A stretch of DNA of 64,000 bases from Latrodectus hesperus (Eukaryota; Arthropoda; Arachnida; Araneae; Theridiidae). The notes below the pieces were generated by a model. That model did no database searches and was not told the origin of the DNA. It was given only the letters and a program-made list of their open reading frames with translations. The DNA lies in the NCBI GenBank assembly GCA_037975125.1, contig CM075858.1, positions 68,052,140-68,116,139 on the forward strand, given 5' to 3'. Below are positions 39,168 to 51,418 of the stretch, in pieces. The position numbers and the translations under genes are program-made. Numbering within the stretch: the stretch's first letter is position 1; each line of letters begins with the position of its first letter.

Positions 39168-39944
39168 CCCACAGATAAATGGGTAGATGTAGATTTTATT
39201 AAATTCATATATTATTTGTCTGTGGGATCATAACATTCAATTTTTATAATTCTTTAGTTTAAAATTTAAAAAAAATATTGCGCGCGTCAAAGGGTTAAAT
39301 AGTTCACGCAATAACAAATCTGAAATTATATTTTGGTTCAGTGAATTTTTTCTTTCCATTTGCTTGCTTTGATTATCTTGCAGCAAATATTTTCATATTA
39401 AAAAATAATTAAAAATAAAAAATATTACATTTTCATAAATTTTTATGTTCTCCATAATAAATCTCTAAAATAATTCAAACTGTCGACCAAGAATGAAAGA
39501 TATCCAACATCTTTAATCTCGTTGCTTTGCTTTAACTTCCTTTCTTAAGAATGTTCATAATTGCTTAACTTATTTACTAGTGAGGATTACAAGATATCAT
39601 TCTTCTAAAATGAAAAAAATTTTACTAACATTTCGAATATGCAAACATAGTATTTCGTAACAAAATTAAAAAATAAAGTACAAAACTATAGGTGAGAGAG
39701 AATGTAACATCACACAAAAATGCACTCATGTCCATAAATTAAGGATAATTCAGAATCAAAGAAATTGAACTCTAAAATAAAAATTTTACATGTAGAATTA
39801 TCACACAAATCTTGAAGAATAATATGCAATTTACAAGAAACCACCAGATGGCACCGATAGTACGTCACAATGACGTGTTCCACTTATCGCAACTCACTGT
39901 CGCCAGCTGTTAGTAGAGAGCATGCATTGTGAACACCGCAACAG

Positions 39945-40545
39945 TGTCTTATGTGATGTTTTCCGACGAGTCCAGTTAGTTTTTTTTTCTTTAGCTTTCA
40001 GTCTGATTCTCACCGGACTTTCATATGGAGAGGGCCAAGTACCCTTTACCTCCAAGAGAACACCAGTGAAGGACACCGTTACGGTGGTGCAGGATTGCTT
40101 GTTTGGGGAGGAATTATTCTTGGTACCAGAACTAACTTGCATGTTCAGAATGTAACCTTGACAGGTCACTTATATCGGGATGTCATTCTGGAACAGTATG
40201 TACGTTTGTTTTGGGGCGCCATGGATGTAGAATTTCTGTTTATGGATGACAATGCCCGTCCTCATCATTCAAACATTGTAGACGAATGCCTTCAATCGGA
40301 GGATATCACCCGTATTGATTGGCAAGCAGACTCATCGCCCATGAATCCAATAGAATACGTGTAGGACATATTTAGCCGACAAATTGCAGCCCATCAACCC
40401 CCTCCTACATGTCTACCGGAACTTCGGAGTGCATTGCTTGATGAATGGTGTAATATTCCCCAAGATCAGATCGATAATTTGATACTCAGCATTACTAAGC
40501 GTTGTATTGCATCGTTTGGGGGCATACTATGCATTAATCATCATA
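39945..40545 (+). pseudogene. Tc1-like transposase remnant, second element
   Basis: Only the catalytic half is readable. VMFSDES at about 39951-39971 carries the first Asp. After a T-rich insertion and frame changes, ENTSEGHRYGG, LLVWGGIILG, HVQNVTLTGH and FLFMDDNARPHHSN (second Asp) follow in one frame from about 40062. The third catalytic region reads SSPMNPIEYV instead of the usual SPDLNPIE, and a stop follows immediately (TAG at 40362-40364 in the place of a Trp). The frame then continues with the normal C-terminal sequence (LPELRSALLDEWCNIPQDQI). It is dead through frameshifts, the loss of the third Asp and the stop. Confidence 0.85.
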
Positions 40546-40763
40546 CCAACCATGTTATAATGGTTTTTGTAAATAGGTTTTATTTTGAAATTTGCTCCAG
40601 GGTGTAAAAATCGCAATTTTTATTAATGATGACAAACATATATCTATCTTGCTATTCTAAATTAATATATCTATTTTGCTCTTTACCTTTTGTTTAAAAA
40701 ATTGACTTAATAAATAAGTCACACTTGTTTCTATCTCTTTCTTTGCCTGAAAGAGCGCGCGGG

Positions 40764-40948
<185 letters not shown>

Positions 40949-40950
40949 TA

Positions 40951-42497
40951 GGGTGGAGTGAAACAAACTTTTTTTTCCTTTTCGATTTGTTATAGTCGCA
41001 AAAGTTGTCTAGGGTGGTGGTATAGAAGACATAAATTTTTTTTGAAATCGGATAGTATCTTCCGATCGCGCATGTACCTTGAATATTCAAAAATTCAACA
41101 AAAATTGAAGATTTTCAACATTTAAAAAATATTTATAAAAATTCATATTTTCACATGCTATACCCTGAAATTATAATATATGACATAAATGAGAATGATA
41201 AAAAGAAATTAATGAAAACAAGTAATATCTTCCGTTCGCGCATATACAGTAATTTTTCGAATATTTAAAAATTTTCAAGTCGTTTTTCCTAAGACAAAAA
41301 ATAAAATCCATTTATTTTTGGCGTGAATCAAGTAATAAATTTACAGATGGAGTTATTCACATTTATAAAGCTATAGATAAGCAAGTTATTTACCAAATGA
41401 TCTAAAAAAAGTGGTGGATCCCGTAATCGAAAGGAATGCATTCTTTGCCCACCATGAAAACATATAAGTTGCTATGATTTTTGACAAAAGATCACATATA
41501 CGGGAACTTGGTTTAAGGAGAGATTTAAAATCCAGGGAATGTGTTTCAAAAGCAAAAGTAATTAGAAATTGTGTGAATCAGTAAAATTATCTCCACCTCC
41601 AGTACTTTGAAACATAACAAAAGACGAAATTAAATCTCTCATACAATCTGCTGAAATACCGAAATGGGTTCTCGAAGATTTCCCCTGTCATTCTCAAGCA
41701 GTTGAAAGATGTGTCAAGCTTGTATCAGAGGCATGACTGAAAGCATGTGGCGAAGAATTTAAAGATGGTTATATTAGAGCAACCTTACATTCGAGATCAA
41801 TCATACCAAAGTTTTCTAAGAAGTCAGAATACAGTGTTGCCCTTCATGAGAAATAAAACTTAAAATCTTAAAATGTCAAATCCGGTAAGAAAACTTTTTT
41901 GTATAAATAAAGTACATAGTTAGTAAACAGTAAGCACTCTTCATGGCTGGATGTTTGGGAAGGGCGTAGGTGGAACAGGAAGTGCAGCACCTCCATGTGG
42001 TGAATTCTGGGTTGTTTTGATAAAATCGAAAACATACATAAGTTTTGTGTATCTATGTTGTTAAGCTACATAAGTTTTGTGTATCAAAACAAGCTGAAAG
42101 CTGCACATATTGCGTTGAAAATGCAGTGTTGAGGGTCTTTAAACAAATTAAATAACTCAGATAAAAATGTAATGCATTTGCACCAAGTAAAAAACATCAA
42201 ATATCTCGAAATTTCTTTGAATTTCAAGCGCATGCGCGATCGGAAGATATTGTTTGGTTTCATTAATTTTCTTAATAATCATTTTTAACAATGTCTTAAG
42301 TTATCATTTCAAAGTATAGCGAGTGGAAAAAGAAAAAAAAACTCTTTAATTTCACTGTGGAAAATTTTCAAATTTTGTTTATTTTTTCAAATTTTAAGAC
42401 GTTTGCGCGATCGGAAGATTTTATACAATCTCAACCTATTCAACGCTTGCGCACTATAGCAAATCGAACAGAAAAAAAAGTATTTTTCGCTCCACCC
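40951..42497. mobile_element. TA-flanked DNA transposon with paired subterminal repeats, family not identified
   Basis: Imperfect terminal inverted repeats of about 55 bp (gggtggagtgaaa..., 40951-41007, against the reverse complement of 42441-42497) are flanked by TA on both sides (40949-40950 and 42498-42499). Inside each end lie two copies of a 16-bp motif, atcttccgatcgcgca, pointing inward as inverted pairs: 41057-41073, 41226-41242, 42230-42248 and 42405-42420. These look like transposase-binding sites. A decayed ORF lies between them. The element is 1547 bp and is inserted in the right part of a Tc1-like element. Confidence 0.8.
41472..41856 (+). pseudogene. Decayed ORF of the TA-flanked element, unidentified family
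   Basis: Two frames are readable. The first (from ATG near 41478) gives a basic segment with HIRELGLRRDLKSRE and ends at a stop near 41581. The second, from about 41600, reads EIKSLIQSAEIPKWVLEDFP followed by CHSQAVERCVKLVSEA, an internal TGA (41734-41736), then FKDGYIRATLHSRSIIPKF to a TAA at 41854. The Cys/His spacing and the two conserved-looking blocks suggest a transposon-encoded protein found widely in arthropods, but I cannot name the family. No DDE triad can be read from what remains. The frame change, the TGA and the small size mean it is not functional. Confidence 0.6.
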
Positions 42498-42536
42498 TAC
42501 TGAGCATGCATTATCCTTAATTTATTGACACGAGTA

Positions 42537-43270
42537 TATTTCACTTGAAACTTAACACTCCTATGAACCTCGTGACTACCAACAATTAGGGCTGTAAAAA
42601 TAAACAAATATCTAATTCTTCTATTTTAAAGAGCTCCAATTTATGTTGCTTGGCATAAGTACTTAGTTATTTTATATTTATTTAATTTTGCTACACCTTC
42701 AGTAGAGTTTTATAACTAAAAATTTGCTTCATATTTTTTCTTGATTGGTCTCTAAATGGTCTCCGATCAACATTATTTGGTTCAAATGAGACGAAAAAAT
42801 GAAGTTATATCTTAAAATTGAAGTATAGACGCATTTATTTTTAAGAAATTCTGCTTGAAACATAGCTAGAACATATTAATGAATGCATGACACTTCTTAA
42901 ATTTTTGTATTGGTTTGTCAAAGTTAGAAATGACGTGAAATGTAACTTTTGTTTTTTTGTATTTTCTTTTTAAATTAATTTTTTGTTACATTTCATAGTC
43001 ACTTGTGTCGACATGAACGTTTCTCATAAAAATGTAACGTTGCACCATTGGAGTATGTGGTGATATTAATATGATAACCACGTATTTCTGATGTCGACGT
43101 TAAATAACCAGTCACAGAAGGCAGATTGAGCGTATATAAATGATGTGTGGGGGCTTCGGAAAACATTGCAATGGTTAGCTTAATGCAGAAACGGAGCAAT
43201 TTATCCGACTTCGGCAACATTATGGTCTGAAGAATGTTTTCCTGCCATACTCTGGATTCACTTATCATTG
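42537..43270. other. Intergenic, possibly the left part of a third Tc1 element
   Basis: No gene is readable. Traces of the upstream part of the Tc1 remnant at 43275 may begin within the last 150 bp. No matching terminal repeat was found. Confidence 0.4.
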
Positions 43271-43274
43271 TGTA

Positions 43275-43740
43275 AGGTGCAATGGATCAATGAAAGTACG
43301 CATCTGTTCTTGCGGAACATATCTACCTTTATATGCACATTTTTTTCCAAAGGATGATTACATCTACCAGCAGGACAATACGAGGAGTCATACAGCTATA
43401 ATGTTCGTGAGTGATTCGTAGAGCATAAGGATGATTTTAGATTTTTTCCCCTGGCCAGCAAACTCACCTGACTTAAATCCAATCGAGAATGTTTATGACA
43501 GTATTTATTGGGTTGTTCTTGTCATGAATGATCGTCAGTGAAATCTAATGCATCTGGCCATGGCCCTGGAGTCGGCATGGCCCAACACCCCAGTGACTAT
43601 CTATAGGAACCTAATTAGCTCTCTCACGTCAGAGCCCTATTATATTAGCCATTATTAAATTCGAGTTGCCGATATTCCAATGGGAGTGCCTCCCATAAAA
43701 TTAACATTACGTGGCGTCACAGATCGAGTTGCGGCAATTC
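43275..43740 (+). pseudogene. Third Tc1-like transposase remnant
   Basis: The C-terminal half of a Tc1-type transposase can be followed through several frame changes and stops. A YASVLAEHIY segment is followed by DDYIYQQDNTRSHTA (second catalytic Asp), WPANSPDLNPIENVYDSI (third catalytic Asp) and a tail with ALESAWPNT. The first catalytic Asp and the DNA-binding domain are not recognisable. It differs strongly from the other two Tc1 remnants, so it is a separate lineage. I found no convincing terminal repeats, and the ends given are those of the readable protein. Confidence 0.75.
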
Positions 43741-43744
43741 GCAC

Positions 43745-44560
43745 TTATCTTGTGTCCAATGATATTTCATGTTATTTTTTTCAGCTGTGCAGTGGAAATT
43801 AAAATTATGGAAATTAAAATTGTCATTAAAAGATGCCGAAAATCAGTAACTTTTTTGTGTATGCACCTGAAACTCGGGTAATTTATATTGCCAATTATTT
43901 TAAAAATGAATCAAGTTTTGCATTCATTTTGCCAAGTGGAAATAATACATGAAATTGTTGTTTATTTTCGTTATTATTAGAATAATTCAATGTTAACGAA
44001 CGATAGTGAAGTTTTTAAATTTTAAAACAGCAGATTTAAATTTAGAGCGGTAATATTAATTTCAAAATAAAAGAATTTAACTGCTTAAAATTTGACTACA
44101 TTTTAACGAATATTTTATGTAACTCAAATTATTTTGTTTAAATAATTTTAAAGTATTTCAAAATATGTAGGCAGATATTCTTAATCGGATATACTTTTAT
44201 GTAATAAAAATGTCATACAACTTTTTAAAAAAATCATCGAATGAAGTAAACAATATATCAAAATTTAGTATTATTAAAATATTGTATATTTGTTACTTTA
44301 TATTATTTTTAATTAACTCAATTCAAATTTTAGGGTATTTAAAAATCTTAAAATTAAACTTGATATTGTGAAAAATAACCATTTTTTTAAAAGAAGATGT
44401 ATTGCTTTTTGGATTTTGCTGATGAATTAGTTTTAATAGATACTTTCAAATAGAATTACTTCAAAATCATATTGTTATTTAATCTGTAAATATGAATGAC
44501 TGAAATGCAATTAAAATATTACATTGACTAAACTTCTGGAATTTCCACACACATTAAATG
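43745..44560. other. Intergenic, no gene recognised
   Basis: AT-rich spacer between the Tc1 remnant and the LTR retrotransposon. Nothing is recognised. Confidence 0.6.
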
Positions 44561-44565
44561 ATATT

Positions 44566-44889
44566 TGTGAAAATCAAACACTTGACAGACGATGGCTTTC
44601 TGTTTCGTTGTGTACGGATGTGGGAGACGCAGGAGGCGGAGTAGGAGTGTGTTGGAGAAAAAGGAACGTTGTTCTTGAAAACGCGACGAGTGGTTGCGGA
44701 GGTGCCGTTTCCAGGCAGGGGAAAGTTCTTGTATTTCAAATGATGTAAAAAGGAACCATTTAAAATTATGTTAGTGTCTGTAGTTAATGTTATGTGTTTT
44801 TTTGTGTAAAATAAATGTGTAGTAAAAACCCAAGATCTTTCGTATTACTGAACGATCCTGGAAACGACAGGTTCGTGGAAACAATCACA
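44566..44889 (+). repeat. 5' LTR
   Basis: 324 bp, starting TGTGAAAATC and ending ACAATCACA. It contains an AATAAA at 44810-44815 for polyadenylation. About 97% identical to the 3' LTR. Confidence 0.95.
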
Positions 44890-44890
44890 T

Positions 44891-44908
44891 TGGCGCTGAC
44901 TCCAGGAT
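44891..44908 (+). promoter_or_regulatory. Primer-binding site
   Basis: tggcgctgactccagg starts one base after the 5' LTR. The TGG start is complementary to the CCA end of a tRNA. I could not decide which tRNA. Confidence 0.75.
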
Positions 44909-46304
44909 GTGTTCCGGATTAATACGAAATGATGGGATGCTAATGATGGAAAAGTATCTACAAAGTCGTGAGTCTGTATATTTTGATTGCTTCTCATTCC
45001 ATTAAGAGCCAATATTTGTTTTAATTATGTATGGTTTAAGGGAACTTTTGTTTTAGAATTTTCTTAAATTTCTTTGTAGGGTTTTGCTTAAGAAGTAAAT
45101 ATAATTAATAAAAATTGTTTAAATGTTTGAAATATCAAGATAAAAATAAATATGCATAATGTTTAATTTAATTGAGAAAATATTTAAGTTTCGATATTGG
45201 TTTCGAAATATTATTGGTTATTGATATTTGTTCATAATTATTCAGAAAAGTTTTTTTTCCTCTAACTGGTGATATTATTAAAAATATATATAAATAATTT
45301 TGATTTATTAAGGAAAAATATTTTTGGAATAATCTGTTTATTAAAACAAATTTATAATAATGATGTTGTTGATAATAATAATGATGTTGTTGTTGCTAAT
45401 TGTCAATTTCTTCAGTTATGTGCATTAATTTAAAAGATGCTGTATTATTGAATAGTAAATTGTTGAAACGTATGTTTGGTTTAATATGATATAATAGGAT
45501 ATAAATCTTTTTGTTTAGAATTTTCATTATCATTTTGTTGTTTATTATGTAAATGATATAAGTTTATGGAATAAGAAACTATTTCAAGAAAGTTTAAATG
45601 CTTTTAAAATGTTTATTGTTTTGCATTATCAAATAACGTGTTCAGAACTATTCAGTATTATAAGGTATATTAATTATTTACTATGATTGTATTTAATATT
45701 TATGTAGAGTAACCTAGATTTTAAATTTTGATTCAAAACCGAAAGTGTGAAACATTTTGAAGAGGGGAAGTTTTGAATTATTTTATATTTCGAAAGTAAT
45801 TGTGCTTGCAACTATTGAATAGATTTTTGGTTATTTCGATAACTGCTTCATATTATTTTAAAGTAAAATAGTATATACAAATAGTGATGAACATAAATAC
45901 ATATTACTAAAAATTATTTAATTTTTTTTATTGACTTAAGTTGTTATGCTTAATGATCTGCTGCGATAAGGATTTATTTAATTTGAAATGCTTAAACTGG
46001 TATTATGATTCGTATATGCAATTTTTTTTAGCTTGATTTAAATTGTTTTCATTCATTAATGTGTATTATATAATTGAAGTTTTATATATATTAAGTATAT
46101 TACAGTGTGTTGAATTGAAAATCGAAACTATAAATTTTTAAATTAAGTATTAAAATAAATTATTTAATTTTTTTTGTGCACTAAGTAAACGAAAGTGTTT
46201 TATTGATAAAACAAAAGAAAGATGATTTGTAGGATTTTAAATGTTTTATTTTGAATAATTGATAGTTAAACGTTTGGTAATTTGCGATAACATTAGTTGT
46301 TAAA
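44909..46304 (+). other. Untranslated leader of the retrotransposon
   Basis: About 1.4 kb with no long ORF between the primer-binding site and the gag start. It is AT-rich, with a short gttgtt/aataat repeat near 45360-45400. Packaging signals are likely here but cannot be seen. Confidence 0.7.
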
Positions 46305-49300
46305 ATGGCTTTCGCATTCTTGGGTAAAGCTCGGAAGGAGGATCTGTTAATATTGGCTAGTGAGTTAGGAGAACAGATTCCTCCGGACGCAAAAATAATA
46401 GATTTAAAAAATGTGATTACACAATCTAAACATTTTGAAGAGTCATTTGTTCGAGAATTAATAAATACAATAATTTCCGATCGGATAGAGAGAGAGAAAG
46501 CCAAAGAAAGGCAACGTGAATTAGAACGAGCAGAACGACAACGCGAACGAGAAGAAAGGCAACGCGAATTAGAACGAGAAGAAAGGCAACGCGAATTAGA
46601 ACGAGAAGAAAGGCAACGCGAATTAGAACGAGAAGAAAGGCAACGTGAGCATGAAATTAAAATGCGTGAATTAGAATTAAAAGAAAGGGAAGATGAGAGC
46701 AATTCAGGAAGCACTGTCGAATATGGGCGAGATAAATTAGGAAACGCATTTCTAGGTTATTTAAATATAATGAAAGGGGTAATTTTAGATCCCCCGGAAC
46801 GAGCAGAAGAATGGCCCTTCTTTTTCCATCATGCCGAAAGGATGTTCAAGCTTTATGAAGTACCCGAGCAGTATGAAGGGAAAATTATTTTACAGTGTTT
46901 AAAGGGTCGTGCTAAAGGAATAAATGCTATGTTGTCTGAAGAAGATTTAGATCAGTATGACAAAATCAAAAATTTCATTTTAAGGGAACATAGAATAACC
47001 CCCTTACAACACAAGAAGAATTTTGATTCTTGTTATAAATTACACAATGAAAGTTATGCTCAGTATGCGTCCCGGGTGGAAGCTGCATTAGAACTGTATT
47101 TAAAATCAAGAGATGTAGAAACATTTGCTAAACTTAAAGAGCTTATTGTAGCTGATAAAATAAAAGAAACTTTACCTACTCATGTAAGGTCCCAAATATT
47201 TTTGAAAGAGACTGAAAATTGGCTTCCAGTCCCTGAATTGGTGAGGGAAATTGATAATTTCTTAGTTTCGATACCAAAAGGTTTCACAAATAATCCCCAC
47301 AACTATACCAAATTTATTCCCGGCCCACATGGGACAAAACAGAACGAAACTGTAAGGAAACCTTTTTCAGCTGAAGTTAGAAATAAAAGTTTTTTTGAGA
47401 GGAAAGAATATTGTAATTATCAAAAGAACCCAGATCCACGACCACAGAATCGTTTCGGAAATAACACGGCGAGTTGCGCTCCAGGTAAAAAGGTATTAAA
47501 GTGTTACAAATGTCAAGAAGAGGGTCATTTGAAGAAATTTTGCCCACAAATGAATACAGTATCTCAAGTTTCTAATAGAAGTGAAACTGAAGTAAGCAAG
47601 AAAGGGTTAAATGAACTTTGCATTAAAATAGGTAATGCAAGTTTCGATTGGGAAATTCCAATCAGTGAAAAGGATGGTGAGCTTTTACGAGTTGATTTAA
47701 ATATAGGAGATAATAAGTTTCAAGGAATCATTGATAGTGGTGCGGAAATTACAGTACTGCGGAAGTCAGTGGTGCCAGAAGAAATGTTGCAGTCAAGTGG
47801 GAAAATTTACTTGAGGCCTGCAATTGGATCTCCGGTTGAAGGAAAGCTTGTTTCTGTTCCACTTAGTCTTTGGTCAGCAGATGATGATATCAGGCCGTAT
47901 ATCATGGTGCATGCTGCGGTTGTTGAAGGATTGCATGAACAAGCTTTGATCACTCCTAGAGTTTTCAGTTTGTTGAAAGAACAAAGAAGAAAATATCTCG
48001 GAGAGGAAATAAAAAATATCCACGGGAAAGAAATAGTTTCGAATACTTTCAATGTGGAGGGAAGGAAAATAGAAGCTCACAAGGAAATAGAAGCAAATCA
48101 AGGAACACTTGATTTAGAAAATTCTGAAGTAGAGATTTCGACTACTCCAGTGGAAAATAGCTTGTTAAACGAAGAAATAATCGCTATTAAGGATGAAGAA
48201 AATAATACTCCAATTTCGCAAGCAAAGATATTAAGAAATGAACAGTTGTCCTGTGCTACATTAAATCGGTGTTTTGAAGATGCCAGACAGCGTAAGAACA
48301 ATTACTGGCTGGAATCAGATTTACTGTACCACACAGGCAATGTGGCAGGACAGAAATATGTACAGCTTGTAGTTCCTGATTGCAGGAGAAAAGAAATTTT
48401 AAAATTGGCTCATGAAACACCAACAGGAGGACATCTTGCCTCTAGAAAAACCAAGGAAAGAATTGCAATGTCTTTTTGGTGGGAAGGTATGCCAAAAGAT
48501 GTCAAACGTTGGTGTGAATCTTGCCACGATTGTCAATTGCGGAGGAAAACCAAACTGAAAGACAGAGGACCTATAGAAGCTGTTGGTAGACCAGAACTAC
48601 CCTTTCAAGTAGTGAACGCTGACATTTTAGGGCCTATTGAACCTAAATCTTCTAGGGGACATCAGTATGTATTGTGTGTTATGGATCAGCACAGTCGGTG
48701 GCCAGAGGCAATTCCTATTAAATTTTTGACTGCAAAAGCGACGTGCGATGCTTTGATGGAAATTTTTATGAGGACTTGCATTCCTCGAATCATTGCTATG
48801 GACAATGGAACAAATTTTGCTGCCAAGTTAACGCAAGAATTTCTTAAAAGATTAGGGACTGTACCAAAATTCTCTACACCAGGTTACCCACAGAGTAACG
48901 GATTAATAGAAAGATGGATTGGCACAATGAAGTCAATGTTACATCATGCTATAAGGTCGCAAAGTAGAGGATGGGACAAACAGCTGCCTGTTCTCTTATG
49001 GGCATATCGTGAAGTGCCAAACGCTACTACTGGGGTCTCACCATATCTACTAGTTCATGGACGCCCCCCAGTTGGACCTTTAGCAATTTTAAAATCTACA
49101 TGGGAAAATGAAGTAGTTTTACCTCAAGGTATTGGTGAATCAATCTCTGATTATCTTCAGAAGGTTCGAAGTAGGTTGCAGGAAGCTGTGGAATACGCTG
49201 ATGAGCATACTAAAAATCAACAGGAGAAATATGTACATTATCATAATTTGAGATCCAAATCAAAAGAATTATCTATTGGAGATGAAGTTATTGTGTTGAT

Positions 49301-50969
49301 TCCAGACTCTACAAACAAACTTTGTTCTAGGTGGAAAGGTCCAGGAGAAATTGTAGAACAAAAATCACCACATTCTTATGCAGTTAAGCTACCGGATGGA
49401 AGCATCCGTCATCTGCATCAGAATAAGCTAAGGAAATATATCCAACCGATGAATACGGTGGGTATATTATATGAAGCTGATGAAGATTTTGGGGAAGTTA
49501 AACCTGTACCTCTAGGAGGCCTTGGAGAAATAAAGGACTGTTGGAAACAGCTAGAAGAAAAGACAGAATTGTCAAATCTATCTCCGAAGCAAAAGACTCA
49601 GCTTTTAACAATTCTCAAAGACTACAGAGTCGTTTTCAATGGTGAATTAAAACGAGCTAAGGTACAACCGCATAAAATAACATTAAAAACTGGATTCGAA
49701 AGGAAACAGCCTCATATTTACCGAATACCGGAATCACTAAAACCTCAGGTGGAAAATCAAATAAAGGAACTATTAAACAAGGATTTAATAGAACCATCTT
49801 CTGCAGAAATTGTTTATCCTCTTGTATGTGTCGCAAAGAAAGACGGAACGATTCGACTATGTGTCGATTATCGGGGACTAAATTCTGAATCTAAAATAGC
49901 TCCATTTCCAATGCAAAATTCAGAAGAATTACGATTCAAAGCTGGTGCGGCAAAGTATCTATCAACTTTAGACATCCTTAAAGGTTATTGGGAAATTCCA
50001 TTGGGTCAAGATAGTCGAGAATTAACAAGTTTCGTTTCACCTAAGGGACAGTATCAGTGGAAAGTAATGCCATTTGGACTTGCAGGTGCTCCAGCTACTT
50101 TTCAGAAAATTATGAATCAGATCCTAAGACCTCATAATGATTTTGTTGAAAGTTTCCTGGATGATATCATAATTTATTCATCTAGTTAGGAAGAACATTT
50201 GAACAATCTAAGAACGGTTTTGGAAACATTAAAGCAGTGCAATTTTAGCGCAAATTTAGCAAAATGCACATTTGCTAGATCAAAAGTAAAATACTTAGGT
50301 CATATAGTTGGATCAGGAGAGCATGGGCCCGATCCGGATAAAATTGCAGCTATCAAAAACTTAAAATCGCCAAGAACAAAGAAAGCCTTAAGATCGATAT
50401 TAGGACTGTTTAACTATTATAGGGAATATGTGCCTCATTATGCAAACATTGCTAAGCCATTAACAGATCTGACCAGAAAATCTGTACCAAATGATATCCC
50501 TTGGTCTGAAGAGACAGAAAGGGCTTTCATCTCATTGAAAGATAGTTTATGTGCTGTCACTTCATTGTCAACCCCTGATCTAAATAATCAATTTGAACTC
50601 CACACAGATGCTTCGGTTACTGACATTGGAGCATGTTTAATGCAGAGAGACACAGATGGAAATCCTAAGCCTATAACCTTCGCCAGTCAGAAATTAACTC
50701 CAGCGCAGACTAAGTGGAGTACCATTGAGAGAGAAGCATATGCTGTGATATGGGCTCTTGGTAAGTTTGAAGCATGGACTTACGGAACTTCCATAAATTT
50801 ATTCACAGATCACAATCCTCTGAAATACCTTACGGAAAGCATCCCGAAGAATGCCAGATTACAGAGATGGTCACTGGCTCTCTCTCGCTATCAGGTCACA
50901 ATAGCTCATAAGCCCGGTAATAATAATGTTATCGCAGATGCCTTATCAAGGGTTTATGAGGATAATTAA
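46305..50969 (+). pseudogene. gag-pol polyprotein of the Gmr1-like element, one in-frame stop
   Basis: A single frame runs 1294 codons from ATG 46305 to a TAG at 50187-50189 and continues in the same frame to TAA at 50969. Order by residue: Gag with a charged repeat region (about 65-125); CCHC knuckle CYKCQEEGHLKKFC (about 400); protease active site DSGA at 477; integrase zinc finger with His 703 and 710 and Cys 740 and 743; catalytic D773, D833 and E869, the last two 35 residues apart; a GPY/F-like module with WKGPGE (about 1010); reverse transcriptase with LDILKG (D1223) and FLDD (1286-1287); then, after the stop, the rest of RT (YLGHIVGSG) and RNase H with HTDAS, IEREAYA and TDHNPL. Gag and Pol share one frame, with no shift. 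The stop lies right after the YxDD box, at the place of a Trp in related proteins. The element is therefore probably inactive unless read through. Confidence 0.93.
46505..46660 (+). repeat. 27-bp tandem repeats in gag (RQRELEREE units)
   Basis: Three perfect copies and about three diverged copies of a 27-bp unit encode a highly charged nine-residue repeat that should form a single long helix or coiled coil in Gag. The array probably changes in length between copies of the element. Confidence 0.9.
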
Positions 50970-51408
50970 TTTTTTTATTTCTTTTATTATAAATCTAGCA
51001 TAAGAAATAGTATAATATTTCTGACATATTATAATATTCATATTTAACTTTATATAAGATATTGTAGTGATTTCGATTTGTTTTGGTTGTTAATTTTCAT
51101 AAGGTTGTGTGAAAAATGTTTGCATAGTTATTTTTTTTAATGTTAATATTGATTCTTATTTTCTTACATTATAATATTGTGTTGTAATCAATATAATGGA
51201 TATAGCAGTAGTATAGGCTATTTTCCTTTAAAGATAATATGAAAGAAATGTGTAAGCTGTAGCATGTCAGCAAATAGATTAATCGTTAAGTTACATTTAG
51301 AATTTTGGTATTGTTTGGCTCTTGATGGAATGGTGATGAAAGATAAAAGAAAAATTCTAGGATTCTTCGTAGTTTCCATTTGCGGGACAAGGTCCAGCAA
51401 TGGAAACT
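50970..51408 (+). other. 3' untranslated part of the retrotransposon
   Basis: AT-rich, without an env-like or other long ORF that is independent of the LTR. Confidence 0.7.
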
Positions 51409-51418
51409 GGAGGGAAGG
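51409..51418 (+). promoter_or_regulatory. Polypurine tract
   Basis: ggagggaagg directly abuts the 3' LTR and would prime plus-strand DNA synthesis. Confidence 0.85.

Larger units (their letters stand above)
37452..39294 (+). mobile_element. Internally deleted piggyBac-like transposon
   Basis: TTAA lies directly outside both ends (37448-37451 and 39295-39298), the hallmark of piggyBac target sites. The termini are ccctttaacgcgcgg and, reversed, ccctttgacgcgcgc. Hairpin-forming subterminal repeats lie inside both ends. At 1843 bp it is shorter than a typical complete element, and only the C-terminal part of the transposase remains. A long (AT)n tract has grown inside it. Confidence 0.88.

Noticed and set aside
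44524..44748. 74-codon ORF, and its relatives at 51264-51601
   Set aside because: They lie within the LTRs and appear in both copies only because the LTRs are duplicated. No coding motif is present.
46181..46714. 177-codon minus-strand ORF rich in Ser and Arg
   Set aside because: It is the antisense shadow of the gag repeat array of the LTR element.
50970..51408. Possible env gene of the LTR element
   Set aside because: There is no ORF of meaningful length between RNase H and the polypurine tract, so it is not an errantivirus-type element.
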